A DNA stretch of 64,000 bases from Flavobacteriales bacterium UBA6057 (GTDB lineage Bacteria; Bacteroidota; Bacteroidia; Flavobacteriales_G; Salibacteraceae), in contig DIYJ01000005.1 in assembly GCA_002428995.1 (NCBI GenBank), forward strand, positions 282,474 to 346,473, written 5' to 3'. Position 1 is the stretch's first letter, and each line of letters opens with the position of its first letter. Under the pieces are notes generated by a model. That model searched no databases and had not been told where the DNA came from. It worked only from the letters and a program-made list of their open reading frames with translations. The position numbers and the translations under genes were made by a program. This document shows, one piece after another, positions 1 to 8,415 of this stretch.

Positions 1-144
1 CAGGGAAGCTTAGTGAGATCTTTTGACCTTCCCGGGAATTCCAAGGAGACCTCCCTCCGACTGGACGATTTACCTAAAGGTTCCTATCTGTTGAAGGTAG
101 AGGGTGATCATGCAGTTCAAACCTTTCGATTTGTGCTGATCTGA
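1..144 (+). CDS. C-terminal end of a T9SS-sorted secreted protein (partial)
   Basis: Only the last 47 residues are in the window; the gene begins upstream. The reading frame is open from base 1 to a TGA at 142-144. The residues fit the end of a type A T9SS C-terminal sorting domain: a strand followed by LDDLPKGSYLLKVEG and a final TFRFVLI strand. The pattern L-x-G-x-Y-L-L-K-V is the hallmark seen in several complete proteins of this window. Such proteins cross the outer membrane through the type IX system and are usually anchored to the surface or released. The function of the missing part cannot be told. Confidence 0.8.
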   Translation, partial: QGSLVRSFDLPGNSKETSLRLDDLPKGSYLLKVEGDHAVQTFRFVLI

Positions 145-252
145 TTGGGGAACTGTTGTTGCGGTTTTCAAACCTCTTCTGATGCTCCAGGTAAAAGAAG
201 GAAAGGCAAAACACCCTAAGCGTACATCTATGCTTTAAACATCGATTTCGTT

Positions 253-260
253 TACCTTTT
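253..260 (+). promoter_or_regulatory. Candidate -7 element (TACCTTTT)
   Basis: One mismatch from the Bacteroidota -7 consensus TAnnTTTG, placed 18 bases before the ATG at 279. No clear -33 TTG was found at the usual distance, so this is a weak call. Confidence 0.3.
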
Positions 261-278
261 CCACCCAATTAAGGCACT

Positions 279-647
279 ATGATCACTCAACTACCCAATT
301 CCGTTGGCTATGCGCAATATACCTCTGAGCCCACCGGGGTTTTAATCGGAGACTGGTTTGTACACACGGACGATGGCTTAATCACAGGATATGAAATTGC
401 CCGTGGAAATCATCCGAGTACCATTGAAGGCACATACTCCGTGGAGATCTACAGCGGAGAACGACCTTCGGGCACCCTGACATTTTCAGGAACGCTGGAT
501 ATCGTGAAGGTCGATCCGCAAAACTTCCAGTATAAGCTGACGTGGAACCTCACCAATCAATCAACCGGTGCTCGGGCCGTTTACACCGGAGTAGGCATAG
601 GTGGCCCGGACATCGAATTTTCGGTAATCTGGAACAACAATCCATGA
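279..647 (+). CDS. Hypothetical 122-residue protein, probably all-beta
   Basis: I do not recognise this protein. It has no signal peptide or membrane segment. The residues alternate in a way that suggests a small beta-barrel: repeated short strands such as GTLTFSGTLDIVKV and YKLTWNLTNQ separated by Gly/Asn turns, with a WNNNP end. A lipocalin-like fold is possible but not shown. It lies 134 bases after the partial T9SS gene and 73 bases before the next gene, in the same direction. The start is supported by a -7-like element just upstream. Codon use looks like that of its neighbours. Confidence 0.6.
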   Translation: MITQLPNSVGYAQYTSEPTGVLIGDWFVHTDDGLITGYEIARGNHPSTIEGTYSVEIYSGERPSGTLTFSGTLDIVKVDPQNFQYKLTWNLTNQSTGARAVYTGVGIGGPDIEFSVIWNNNP

Positions 648-690
648 TATGATTGGATGGAAATATCCGTCTGGCTCTTTGATCTGCGAT

Positions 691-698
691 TAGCTTTG
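691..698 (+). promoter_or_regulatory. -7 promoter element TAGCTTTG
   Basis: Exact match to the Bacteroidota -7 consensus TAnnTTTG, 22 bases before the ATG at 721. That spacing fits a short leader. No TTG was found at the preferred 17-23 base distance upstream. Confidence 0.5.
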
Positions 699-720
699 TG
701 ACTACAAATACATTCCTTTC

Positions 721-1125
721 ATGCTTCGATCCCTGACCTTTACAATCCTGTCTCTCGCAACTTGCTTCAGCATTTCAGCGCAAACCACCTTTGAAACCTG
801 TTATGTCAACCGATGTGCAGACAGTGAGCTCACGCTGTTGGAACTTGGGAATGTGGATGAAATCGAGGTCAAGTCGAAGGAAGACGGTTCTTCGTATGAG
901 ATCATCTCCTTTACGGTAGCCTATCAGCTGGGTCGGAGTAAGATCGAGTGTACATGCAGCGCCAACAAGCTTTCGGCAAGATGTATGGCACTCAAAGACA
1001 AACTGGCGATTGACGACCAGATGGTGATCAAGGATGTGGTGTTTAAGGACATCAAAGGCGGAGGGAAAATTCGAACAGCGCCTGCGCTGAAGCTGACCAT
1101 CGTAAAGCCGGATCCTGAGGAGTAA
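721..1125 (+). CDS. Small secreted protein resembling a GldM C-terminal domain
   Basis: This 134-residue protein starts with a signal peptide (about residues 1-20, ending SISAQ). The mature part matches my memory of the C-terminal domains of GldM, the periplasmic shaft of the T9SS motor: a YEIISFTV strand, a cysteine pair (CTC), an LAIDDQMVIKDVVFKDIK segment and a final hydrophobic strand ALKLTIV. In GldM the corresponding segment reads roughly L-x-x-G-D-x-V-x-F-x-x-I-K-A. A free-standing copy would be exported and could bind T9SS parts or simply reuse the fold. The paired cysteines suggest disulfides. It converges on the next gene, whose stop lies only 5 bases away. The gene is well supported; the family call is moderate. 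Confidence 0.6.
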   Translation: MLRSLTFTILSLATCFSISAQTTFETCYVNRCADSELTLLELGNVDEIEVKSKEDGSSYEIISFTVAYQLGRSKIECTCSANKLSARCMALKDKLAIDDQMVIKDVVFKDIKGGGKIRTAPALKLTIVKPDPEE

Positions 1126-1130
1126 ATCTC

Positions 1131-4100
1131 CTATTGCACAACCAGTCTGAACCTGGCGAGCTCCTCATCGCCTGAAGTAACCCAAACAAAGTAGACTCCG
1201 GACGAGAGTGATGATAGGCTTTGGTATTCATAACCTCCGAGCCACTGCTCTGTCTGAATCCACTGGCCACTGATGCTGAAAACCTGAACATCTGCGACTT
1301 CTACTGGTGTCGGAGAAGAGAGGTAGAACAGCCCATTGCTGGGGTTCGGGAAAAGCTTCAGCAGTTGTAAATCACTGTACTGCCCTACACCTAAGCAAGT
1401 GTCCTCTATAACCACTGCGACATCCTCTTCTTCGCAGCCGTTGGAGTTTGTAACCGTGACGGTATAGGTTCCCGCAGCCGTTACATGCAGCAACTGAGTG
1501 GTTTCACCGCTCGACCACGAGAATTGACTTCCCGGATTGCCCGCATCCAGCGTAATGCCTAACCACTCACAGAAAAAGGAAGTGTCTGGCAGATCGATCA
1601 CGGGCGACTCGAAATCAAACATTACTTCTGCGGAATCCTGCAAGGAACATCCATTGCTATCGGTCAAAATCAGCGTATACATTCCCACCGACAAACCGGA
1701 TAATTGAGCCGTTGAATCTCCGTTTGACCATTCGTAGGTGTATGGAAGCGTACCGCCTGAGATGGTTGCATCCAAAGCCCCATCACTGTCGTCCTCACAG
1801 TTCGCATTGGTCACAAGAATAGATGATGTCAACGCTTCCGGTTGCACAATATCCACCGTATCTGTGGCTACGCAGCCGTTGGAGTCTGTAGCAGTGACGG
1901 CATAAATGCCGGCCGGCAGCGCTGTGATTTGAGAGGTTGCGCTTCCATTGCTCCAAAGGAATAGCACCGGAGCCGTTCCACCAGAGGCACTGACCTGTGC
2001 TGATCCATCTGCGCCTCCAAAGCATGAGACGCTTTCCACAGGCCCAATGCTCACAATGAGCTCACTGGGCTCATCGATCACCAGCTGATCGCTGGAACTG
2101 CAGTTGTTGGAATCGGTAACGGTGACAGTGTAGATGCCTGCCAATAATCCTGAAGCCATTGCTGCAGTGTCGCTGTTAGACCACAGATAGGACAAACTTC
2201 CCGTGCCTCCTGAAGCAGCAGCCACGGCTTCACCGTCCATCGCACCAAAGCAGGAAACATGACTTTGAACGTTGAGCAGCAGATCAATGGCAGAAGGCTC
2301 TGTGATCAATACCTGTTCTGAAGCTGTACACCCGTTGACGTCCGTGGCGGTCACGGTGTAGGTCATGGCTGAAAGTGCACTGGCAGTAGATGCCATTCCC
2401 CCACTGCTCCAAGAGTAAAGAATCGTTCCGGTGCCTCCGCTCCCACTCGCAGTGGCCATGCCGTCATTTCCACCAAAACAACTTACATCTGTCTGACTGG
2501 AAATGATCACAGAAACAGCAGAAGGTTCCACGATGCTCACCTGCACCGTATCCGTACAGCCATTGGCATCGGTTACCGTCAATGTATGCGTTGCAGCGGG
2601 CAGTCCAATCGCACTGGAAACGACACTTCCGTTGCTCCACAAGAAATCAACCGATCCTGTGCCTCCGGTTACAGAAGCTGTGGCAGTTCCATCCGTCAAT
2701 CCAAAACAGGTGATGTCCGTCTGGCCTGAAATAGATGCTAGTAATTCGGGGGGCTCCTGAAGCATGACCTGTGCCGTATCAGCACAACCAATGGAATCCG
2801 TAACGATGACGGAATACATATCTGCCAGTAAGCTTGAGATCACCGTGCCCGTGCTTCCATCATCCCATAGGTATTGAATGGTTCCACTACCTCCGGTGGC
2901 TGTGGCAGCTACAGATCCATCATTGGCTCCAAAGCAACTGATGGGAACAGGAACGGAAAGACTCACCATCAGTTCTGAGGGTTCGCTGATCGTTGTTTGA
3001 GCTGTAGCCGTGCAACCGCTCGCATCGGTTACAGTCACCACGTAGCTGGTTCCCGATAGAGCGCCTGCGGTTGCAGTGGTGTCACCATTGCTCCATTGAT
3101 AGCTGATGGCTCCCGAGCCTCCTGCTCCAACAGCTGTGGCTTGTGCATCGTTCGCTCCAAAGCAGGACACAGCCGTTTGGGCGGTAATGGTAGCTGTGAG
3201 CAATGCTGGCTCCAGAATCGTAACTTGATCTGAAGCGGAACATCCATTGGAATCGGTGGCGATCACTGTGTAGGTAGAGGCCATCAAGCTGGAAGCGGAT
3301 GAAATGCTACTCCCACTGCTCCATGCGTAGCTGATGGTTCCAGAACCTCCCGAAACAGCCGCTGAGGCATAGCCATCATCAACTCCAAAGCAACTGATGT
3401 GTGAGACGCTGTCAATCACGAGGCTCGGAGCTGCAAATGCTGAAACAATCACTGAATCAGAGAATGGACACCCATCTTTGAACGCAGTAAGGCTTATGGT
3501 TCCCGGCTGGTCAATCGAGGTGGAAGGCCCCGTATCTCCATTGGACCAGGAATAGCTGTCGAAGCCCGAAGTTCCTGAAAGCAAAACGCTGTCACCCGGA
3601 CAGAAACCCAGACTGGTGGTGCTGGATATATCGAGGCTAAGGCTATCGAAGCTGACTTCAACTACCTGCGATGCGGCTCGGCAACCGGCAGTGTCTGTAG
3701 CTACCAAGTAGTACTGACCTTCCTCGGTAATGTCCACCGCTGATCCAGTCAATCCATTAGACCATTCGTAAGATGCATATCCAGGACTGGCGGTCAATTG
3801 TGCTGAATCACTTCCGCAAATGGCAGTAACCGTTGCAGATGGATTTGCGATGTCGCAACCTTCTGTCTGAAGGTATGCGAAGAAATTGCTTCTGCTGCCT
3901 TCTGGAATTAGGGTATCGTTGCCCAGATAGATCGCTGGCGCGAGGAAAACACCGGCAACCAGAAGGTTGTTGGAGTCAACAACATCAATATTGGTAAAGA
4001 AGGTCTGATTGCCTGCGGAGGGAATAGCCCACTTGGTATTTCCCAGGGCATCCATCTTTGCCACAAACCCTTCCCAGGATGCTCCGGCAAAATCAAAGGA

Positions 4101-5243
4101 AGTATCCCCGAAGTTGATGGGATAACCTGCCTGTCCTCCCACGTAAATGTTACCCGCTGCATCTGCAGTAATGCTGTGAGGGTCGTTGGAAACGCTACCT
4201 CCAACCACCTTTACCCAGCTCAATGCTCCATTCGGCAAGAAGTTGGACATATGGAAATAGCCTGAGCCCGGAGGTACAATGGTAGAGTCATCTATGACGA
4301 TGGTGTTCCCAAAATGGAACTCGTAGGCGAAAGTGGCTCGACCGTGCATATCCACTGTCAGATTTATCTGATCCGTTCTGATCACGGTATAGCTACCCAA
4401 AGACTTCACCCACAAACCATTCCCTGCGCTGTCAAGCTTCGCAAGCCACAACTCGTTTGGACCATTGGCGAAGATGGTGTCGTTCCCCAGCTCAAACTGG
4501 TTTTGAGTTCGCCCGGCTATGTAGATGTTTCCCAACGAGTCCAGCTGCAACTGAAACCCAACGGCATTGGTGTTTTCAGCAATGGTATAAGCGCCATGCA
4601 CCGTTCCTGAAGTGTCAACACTGGCGACAAAAACATCTGAACCACTACCCGCAACTCCAATGCTTACACCATCCCAAACCTCAATGCCTCCCACATTGCC
4701 TGACACATAGACTCGGCCTTGATGGTAAACAATATCCTCAAGGCTACCGGATTGCAAGCTGTAGTGCCAAAGCACCTCTCCAGAGGGGCTGATTTTGACG
4801 AGAAAATTTGTGGAACCACTGGATGCAGTGAGTGTATCGTTCCCAAATACGATGCTTCCCCAGAAGTAGCCTATCGCATAAACGTTGTCGTTGTCATCGA
4901 CCACGATGCCAAGGGTATGGCTGGTAGGATTCGAGGAGATATCCGTTCCAACGGCCCACAGGGGATTGCGCAGTGAGTCGAACTTAGCGATGAAGAAGCT
5001 GGTGGAATTCGAACTGGCGGGTACAAACACGGTGTCATTGCCAAATACGCTGGTGTCCCTGACATTCCCTGAAAGGATGAAGTCACCTGATCCATCGACC
5101 CGGGCTTCAGTGAACCGTGAAAACTGCTGACCATTGCCCGCAGCATGTCCCCACTGCCAAGCCTGAGCAAGGATTGAAAGGGGAAAAAGAGCACCAAGGA
5201 AAATCACCAGAAAGGTGAAAAGCGATCGAAAGGTGGCATTCAT
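1131..5243 (-). CDS. Giant T9SS-secreted adhesin-like protein with eight SprB repeats
   Basis: A 1370-residue exported protein. I chose the ATG at 5243 rather than one 96 bases upstream because it begins directly with a signal peptide (MNATFRSLFTFLVIFLGA, cleaved near ILAQ). The first third is a set of about six propeller-like repeats with FGNDT and D-x-x-GN-x-Y/V-x-GG motifs, of the SBBP type. A linker with two Ig-like modules follows, then eight SprB-type repeats of about 76 residues, each with CFGANDG, a YxWS/DxG core, TVTDSNGC and a closing EP. One more Ig-like module leads to a type A T9SS sorting domain (KLFPNPSNGLFYLSS to the C-terminus). SprB repeats are known from the gliding adhesin of Flavobacterium. 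A surface adhesin role is inferred. Confidence 0.9.
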   Translation of the reverse strand: MNATFRSLFTFLVIFLGALFPLSILAQAWQWGHAAGNGQQFSRFTEARVDGSGDFILSGNVRDTSVFGNDTVFVPASSNSTSFFIAKFDSLRNPLWAVGTDISSNPTSHTLGIVVDDNDNVYAIGYFWGSIVFGNDTLTASSGSTNFLVKISPSGEVLWHYSLQSGSLEDIVYHQGRVYVSGNVGGIEVWDGVSIGVAGSGSDVFVASVDTSGTVHGAYTIAENTNAVGFQLQLDSLGNIYIAGRTQNQFELGNDTIFANGPNELWLAKLDSAGNGLWVKSLGSYTVIRTDQINLTVDMHGRATFAYEFHFGNTIVIDDSTIVPPGSGYFHMSNFLPNGALSWVKVVGGSVSNDPHSITADAAGNIYVGGQAGYPINFGDTSFDFAGASWEGFVAKMDALGNTKWAIPSAGNQTFFTNIDVVDSNNLLVAGVFLAPAIYLGNDTLIPEGSRSNFFAYLQTEGCDIANPSATVTAICGSDSAQLTASPGYASYEWSNGLTGSAVDITEEGQYYLVATDTAGCRAASQVVEVSFDSLSLDISSTTSLGFCPGDSVLLSGTSGFDSYSWSNGDTGPSTSIDQPGTISLTAFKDGCPFSDSVIVSAFAAPSLVIDSVSHISCFGVDDGYASAAVSGGSGTISYAWSSGSSISSASSLMASTYTVIATDSNGCSASDQVTILEPALLTATITAQTAVSCFGANDAQATAVGAGGSGAISYQWSNGDTTATAGALSGTSYVVTVTDASGCTATAQTTISEPSELMVSLSVPVPISCFGANDGSVAATATGGSGTIQYLWDDGSTGTVISSLLADMYSVIVTDSIGCADTAQVMLQEPPELLASISGQTDITCFGLTDGTATASVTGGTGSVDFLWSNGSVVSSAIGLPAATHTLTVTDANGCTDTVQVSIVEPSAVSVIISSQTDVSCFGGNDGMATASGSGGTGTILYSWSSGGMASTASALSAMTYTVTATDVNGCTASEQVLITEPSAIDLLLNVQSHVSCFGAMDGEAVAAASGGTGSLSYLWSNSDTAAMASGLLAGIYTVTVTDSNNCSSSDQLVIDEPSELIVSIGPVESVSCFGGADGSAQVSASGGTAPVLFLWSNGSATSQITALPAGIYAVTATDSNGCVATDTVDIVQPEALTSSILVTNANCEDDSDGALDATISGGTLPYTYEWSNGDSTAQLSGLSVGMYTLILTDSNGCSLQDSAEVMFDFESPVIDLPDTSFFCEWLGITLDAGNPGSQFSWSSGETTQLLHVTAAGTYTVTVTNSNGCEEEDVAVVIEDTCLGVGQYSDLQLLKLFPNPSNGLFYLSSPTPVEVADVQVFSISGQWIQTEQWLGGYEYQSLSSLSSGVYFVWVTSGDEELARFRLVVQ
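1610..3410 (-). repeat. Eight tandem SprB coding repeats, period about 228 bp
   Basis: The conserved CFG-containing core recurs near 3390, 3160, 2932, 2702, 2478, 2250, 2013 and, in a degenerate form (CEDDSDG), 1797. Spacings run from 216 to 237 bases. The copies differ at the DNA level, so this is an old protein-level repeat and not a recent amplification. Confidence 0.85.
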
Positions 5244-5343
5244 GGGTTGGGGTTGTGTTTTGGGGTGTCGATGCTGTTGCGAAGTTAAGTGCTGACGAAG
5301 CAGACGAACATCAGATCGAATGGGTAAAAGCATTACCACATCT

Positions 5344-5373
5344 TTCGCTCGGGTTCGCTCGGGTTCGCTCGAC
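5344..5373. repeat. Three tandem copies of decamer TTCGCTCGGG
   Basis: Units lie at 5344, 5354 and 5364, the last ending in AC. They fill the gap just after the stop codon of the 5373-7715 gene. No function is evident. Confidence 0.7.
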
Positions 5374-7715
5374 TATAACTTGAAAAACGCCACAGATGTT
5401 CGATTCAGCTGAATCAGATACACACCTGAGGCAAGCCTTGAAACATCGAATGTGCTGCTGTTCGCAGCCTTGGATACCAGCGACACATTACTGCTCACAT
5501 CAAAACCAGTAGCGCTGAAAAATCTTGGGGCAGTGGTGGCTAATTCATCTCCCTGGATGGTCAAAAGCTGCTCAGTAGGGTTTGGGAAAACCTTCAACTC
5601 GCTCAAGATTAGAGGGTTCGCCTCTAATCTTCTTACCGAAGAATAGGTAAAAGCTCCATCCCAATCTACTTGCTTAAGGCGGTAAAACGCTTCTTCCTGA
5701 AGCGGTTCCCGATCTATCCACTGATAATCAAGGACTCGATTGGAATTACCAGCTCCATCCACCCTCTTGATCTCCGACCATTGACCGTCATTGTCAGCTC
5801 GCTCTACAGAGAAAAAGTCATTGTTGATTTCGGATGCTGTACTCCAGCTGACCAAAACCTCGTCACCGAACCTGCGCTGCGCGTCAAAGCTCAACAATTC
5901 TATGGGTAAGGGTGTATTGGTGAAATTGACGGAACCTATGGTGAATCGCTGATTATTCTCCAGGTCTACTCCACTCCACTCAAAGATGTCTCCGCTGGTG
6001 TTGGTCGCTCCGGAAAGAACTCCACTCCCTGTTTCATCGCTGAACAGCCCATCATCATCCGTGTCTATCAACAGCCGCAGATCGGAGGCTGATTTAGAGC
6101 CAAAAACCCCTGAGAGGTCGAAAGAGATACTTACGGTGCCAACTTCTCCCGTTTCGCTTACCCGCCATTCGCGGTCTAGCCTGGATTCCACACCGCTGGG
6201 TAAATCCGAAATGCCAAATGAACTGAGCGCGTCATTGTTATGCCCCCATATCAGGTACTCACCGTTCCCCAATCCACTGGGAGTATTCACGCGTACAATG
6301 CCCGTTCCCTGCGCATCTTCATGACTGCTGCCATCACTTGCTTGTCCAATGCCTGCCACGTCAAAATCAAAGTCACCGTTGCCAGACTCATCTTCATCAT
6401 AGAGGCTGTTCGCATCCATGTCAAAGCCGTATTTGGCAGCCATAGCGTTGTGAATGATGTTGCGCTGTGCATCATTCACAGGAGTGGAGAAAATGGCAAT
6501 TTCTGCAATGGAAGCAGCTACTTCACGTCCACTGGTGCTCTCTTCATTCCCGATGTATAGCTCATTGGAATTCGTTTGAGGTGCCCTTGTCTCGGCATCC
6601 GTTTCCGTAAGGTCCCCGTTGATGTAGACCTGAAAGTTGGTCTGATCATAATCCAGTTGATACACTCCATACTCTGTGGTTGAAAAAGTATCATCCGCAT
6701 CAGAATCTGCAGTGCGATCAGAAGTCGTGTACCTGACCGGGTAATGGATGTTGCCAGCACTGGGGAAGTTGGTGAGAAACTCATAATTCTCATCCGCATC
6801 ATCACCTTTCACAACAAAGGCGTTGTAGTTTTTCTCGGTATTCACGATCCCTACAATGATGATGGACCAATTAGTAAGGTCGAGGCTGCTGGCGTCAGAT
6901 GCCGTCAGGTAATCTGTAGAACCATCAAACGTGATCACTGGATGGGAATTGGTTCCTGTGGCGTCAAGCGCAGGTCTGTTCGAAGCTGCTGGCGGTGTAG
7001 CATCATTGCCATATCCGGATTGATCGGCCCATTCTGTCACCGCTGTGCCTGTAGTAGTCACTCCCTGGTTTGCATCGAGCCACAGACTCATGGATCCAGA
7101 GCCATCAGTATCACCCACTCCACCAATTCCGTCAGGCCCCAGCGAAGGTGTGCCTGTAACGATGATGTTATCGAAGAAAATGTCTTCGTTGTTGTTGGTC
7201 GTAATTCCCTCAATCACGATCACCAGCGTGGAGCCTGAAAGTCCCGTTTGTGTGGCAAACACCGGGTCGAGGCCATCGCCACACAGGTTTCCGTTGGTCG
7301 CAAATTGCGTGTTGCCGCCTCCATCCAGGTTGTAAGACATGGTCATACAGTCTGTGTTGTTCAGCTGGTTGTCATTCATGTCCAGCTGCACCGATAAGCT
7401 CACATTGCTATAGCCTGAAATGTCGATTGTTTCAGATGTCCAGGTGGCTATTTCATCCGTGTTTTCGACCTGGAATTCACCGCCTTCCACGCGGAATTCA
7501 CCCGTAAGATTGCAGGAAGAACAACTGGTGGTCCAATCTGCACCCACAGGCAGATTGTTGTCATCACCGGTAATATCGTTGTTACTGTTCGTGGAAAAAT
7601 CTTCCGACCAAATGGTAGTTTGTCCCAGCACGGAGGGCGCCAAAAACAAAAGCAGTCCTAAGCTGAGAATAAGGGATTTGTAGGGTATGAAGATGCTGCA
7701 ACTACAAAAAGTCAT
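5373..7715 (-). CDS. T9SS-secreted protein with a LamG/concanavalin-like domain
   Basis: 780 residues from the ATG at 7715, which begins a signal peptide (residues 1-32, ending SVLGQ). A longer frame to 7781 is rejected because an exact -7 element lies inside it. An N-terminal jelly-roll-like module (about 35-180) precedes a LamG/concanavalin-like lectin domain with LWLDANQGV, WADQSGYGNDA and a PVITFDGSTDYL strand. Next comes an Asp-rich module with D-x-N-x-x-D-x-D-E calcium-type loops and a WGHNND segment, common in Bacteroidota surface proteins (DUF8202-like from memory). The end has a fibronectin-like PIELLSFDA module and a type A sorting domain (KVFPNPTEQ). Glycan binding is inferred. It lies upstream of, and in the same direction as, the SprB-repeat gene. 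Confidence 0.88.
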   Translation of the reverse strand: MTFCSCSIFIPYKSLILSLGLLLFLAPSVLGQTTIWSEDFSTNSNNDITGDDNNLPVGADWTTSCSSCNLTGEFRVEGGEFQVENTDEIATWTSETIDISGYSNVSLSVQLDMNDNQLNNTDCMTMSYNLDGGGNTQFATNGNLCGDGLDPVFATQTGLSGSTLVIVIEGITTNNNEDIFFDNIIVTGTPSLGPDGIGGVGDTDGSGSMSLWLDANQGVTTTGTAVTEWADQSGYGNDATPPAASNRPALDATGTNSHPVITFDGSTDYLTASDASSLDLTNWSIIIVGIVNTEKNYNAFVVKGDDADENYEFLTNFPSAGNIHYPVRYTTSDRTADSDADDTFSTTEYGVYQLDYDQTNFQVYINGDLTETDAETRAPQTNSNELYIGNEESTSGREVAASIAEIAIFSTPVNDAQRNIIHNAMAAKYGFDMDANSLYDEDESGNGDFDFDVAGIGQASDGSSHEDAQGTGIVRVNTPSGLGNGEYLIWGHNNDALSSFGISDLPSGVESRLDREWRVSETGEVGTVSISFDLSGVFGSKSASDLRLLIDTDDDGLFSDETGSGVLSGATNTSGDIFEWSGVDLENNQRFTIGSVNFTNTPLPIELLSFDAQRRFGDEVLVSWSTASEINNDFFSVERADNDGQWSEIKRVDGAGNSNRVLDYQWIDREPLQEEAFYRLKQVDWDGAFTYSSVRRLEANPLILSELKVFPNPTEQLLTIQGDELATTAPRFFSATGFDVSSNVSLVSKAANSSTFDVSRLASGVYLIQLNRTSVAFFKL

Positions 7716-8019
7716 AACGACTGGTTGTAAACATTTAGAAACAAAAGTATCACTAAACCTCGCACGCTTGGCGCGAAGCAACTGATTTTAAGCGGCTTTC
7801 AGTGTAGCAACACGCTCGAAAAAGATCTAAATACAACACAAAAAGCAACAGACGAAACACTAAAAACCAGTTAGGTACTCTTGAAGTTCAAACTGTTCGT
7901 CATGACGCATTGAGCACCAAACACTTACAGCTGATTCAAGGACAGCGCGAGCAGAAAGAGCCCTATGTGACTGGAGAGCTTCTTCACACTGCTAACCTCT
8001 GCGCTATCCCACACATTCA
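7716..8019. other. Gene-free stretch with promoter region
   Basis: Apart from the -7 element at 7742-7749 I see nothing supported here: no credible coding region, RNA gene or strong hairpin. Confidence 0.5.
7742..7749 (-). promoter_or_regulatory. -7 promoter element TACTTTTG (minus strand)
   Basis: Exact TAnnTTTG match read on the minus strand, 26 bases before the ATG at 7715. It supports that start over the in-frame upstream ATG. No TTG was found at the preferred -33 distance. Confidence 0.5.
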
Positions 8020-8379
8020 TCAATACCTGCTATCTCTGCCATTGAGCCGATTCATACGCCTGAGATGCGCTTGCTGCTTCGCTCTTTTCATGGCTTCCTC
8101 CTGCATCTTCTTCACCTTTTCTACATCCATGAAGTAGATCAACAGACTTTGCTCATTGGCTGGTTTTTGCATTCTCACCTGCTTAGCTGCGCTGAAATAA
8201 GGCGTGTAGCCGGATTCATCCGTCTCCCCTTCCAGCCAGATGTCAATATCCACACCTTGCTTTTTCGCTAACTCTTCAGCCTCGCGGGGCCTGAGTAGCC
8301 TACCTCCATGCCGATAGGCAATCTGCGCTGCTTCTGCTTTTGTGACCAGATTTGGTCGTATCATTAGTTTAAGTCCCAT
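8020..8379 (-). CDS. Hypothetical 119-residue charged protein
   Basis: I do not recognise a family. The protein is cytoplasmic by appearance: no signal peptide, basic at the end (KRAKQQAHLRRMNRLNGR). The middle contains an amphipathic helix starting TKAEAAQIAYRHGG and a short strand LLIYFMDVEKV followed by a Lys/Glu-rich helix. A second ATG five codons in (8364, MIRPN) is an equally good start, since a -7-like CATATTTG lies only a few bases upstream of 8379. It sits 36 bases downstream of the SRAP gene and reads the same way, so the two may be cotranscribed and may share a role in DNA maintenance. That is inference from position only. Confidence 0.6.
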   Translation of the reverse strand: MGLKLMIRPNLVTKAEAAQIAYRHGGRLLRPREAEELAKKQGVDIDIWLEGETDESGYTPYFSAAKQVRMQKPANEQSLLIYFMDVEKVKKMQEEAMKRAKQQAHLRRMNRLNGRDSRY

Positions 8380-8415
8380 GAAACAAATATGCCAATAAAA
8401 TTAGCATACTAATAA

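Noticed and set aside
1610..3410. Regular 228-bp repeats resembling an array
   Set aside because: They are coding SprB repeats in frame, too long and too divergent for CRISPR.
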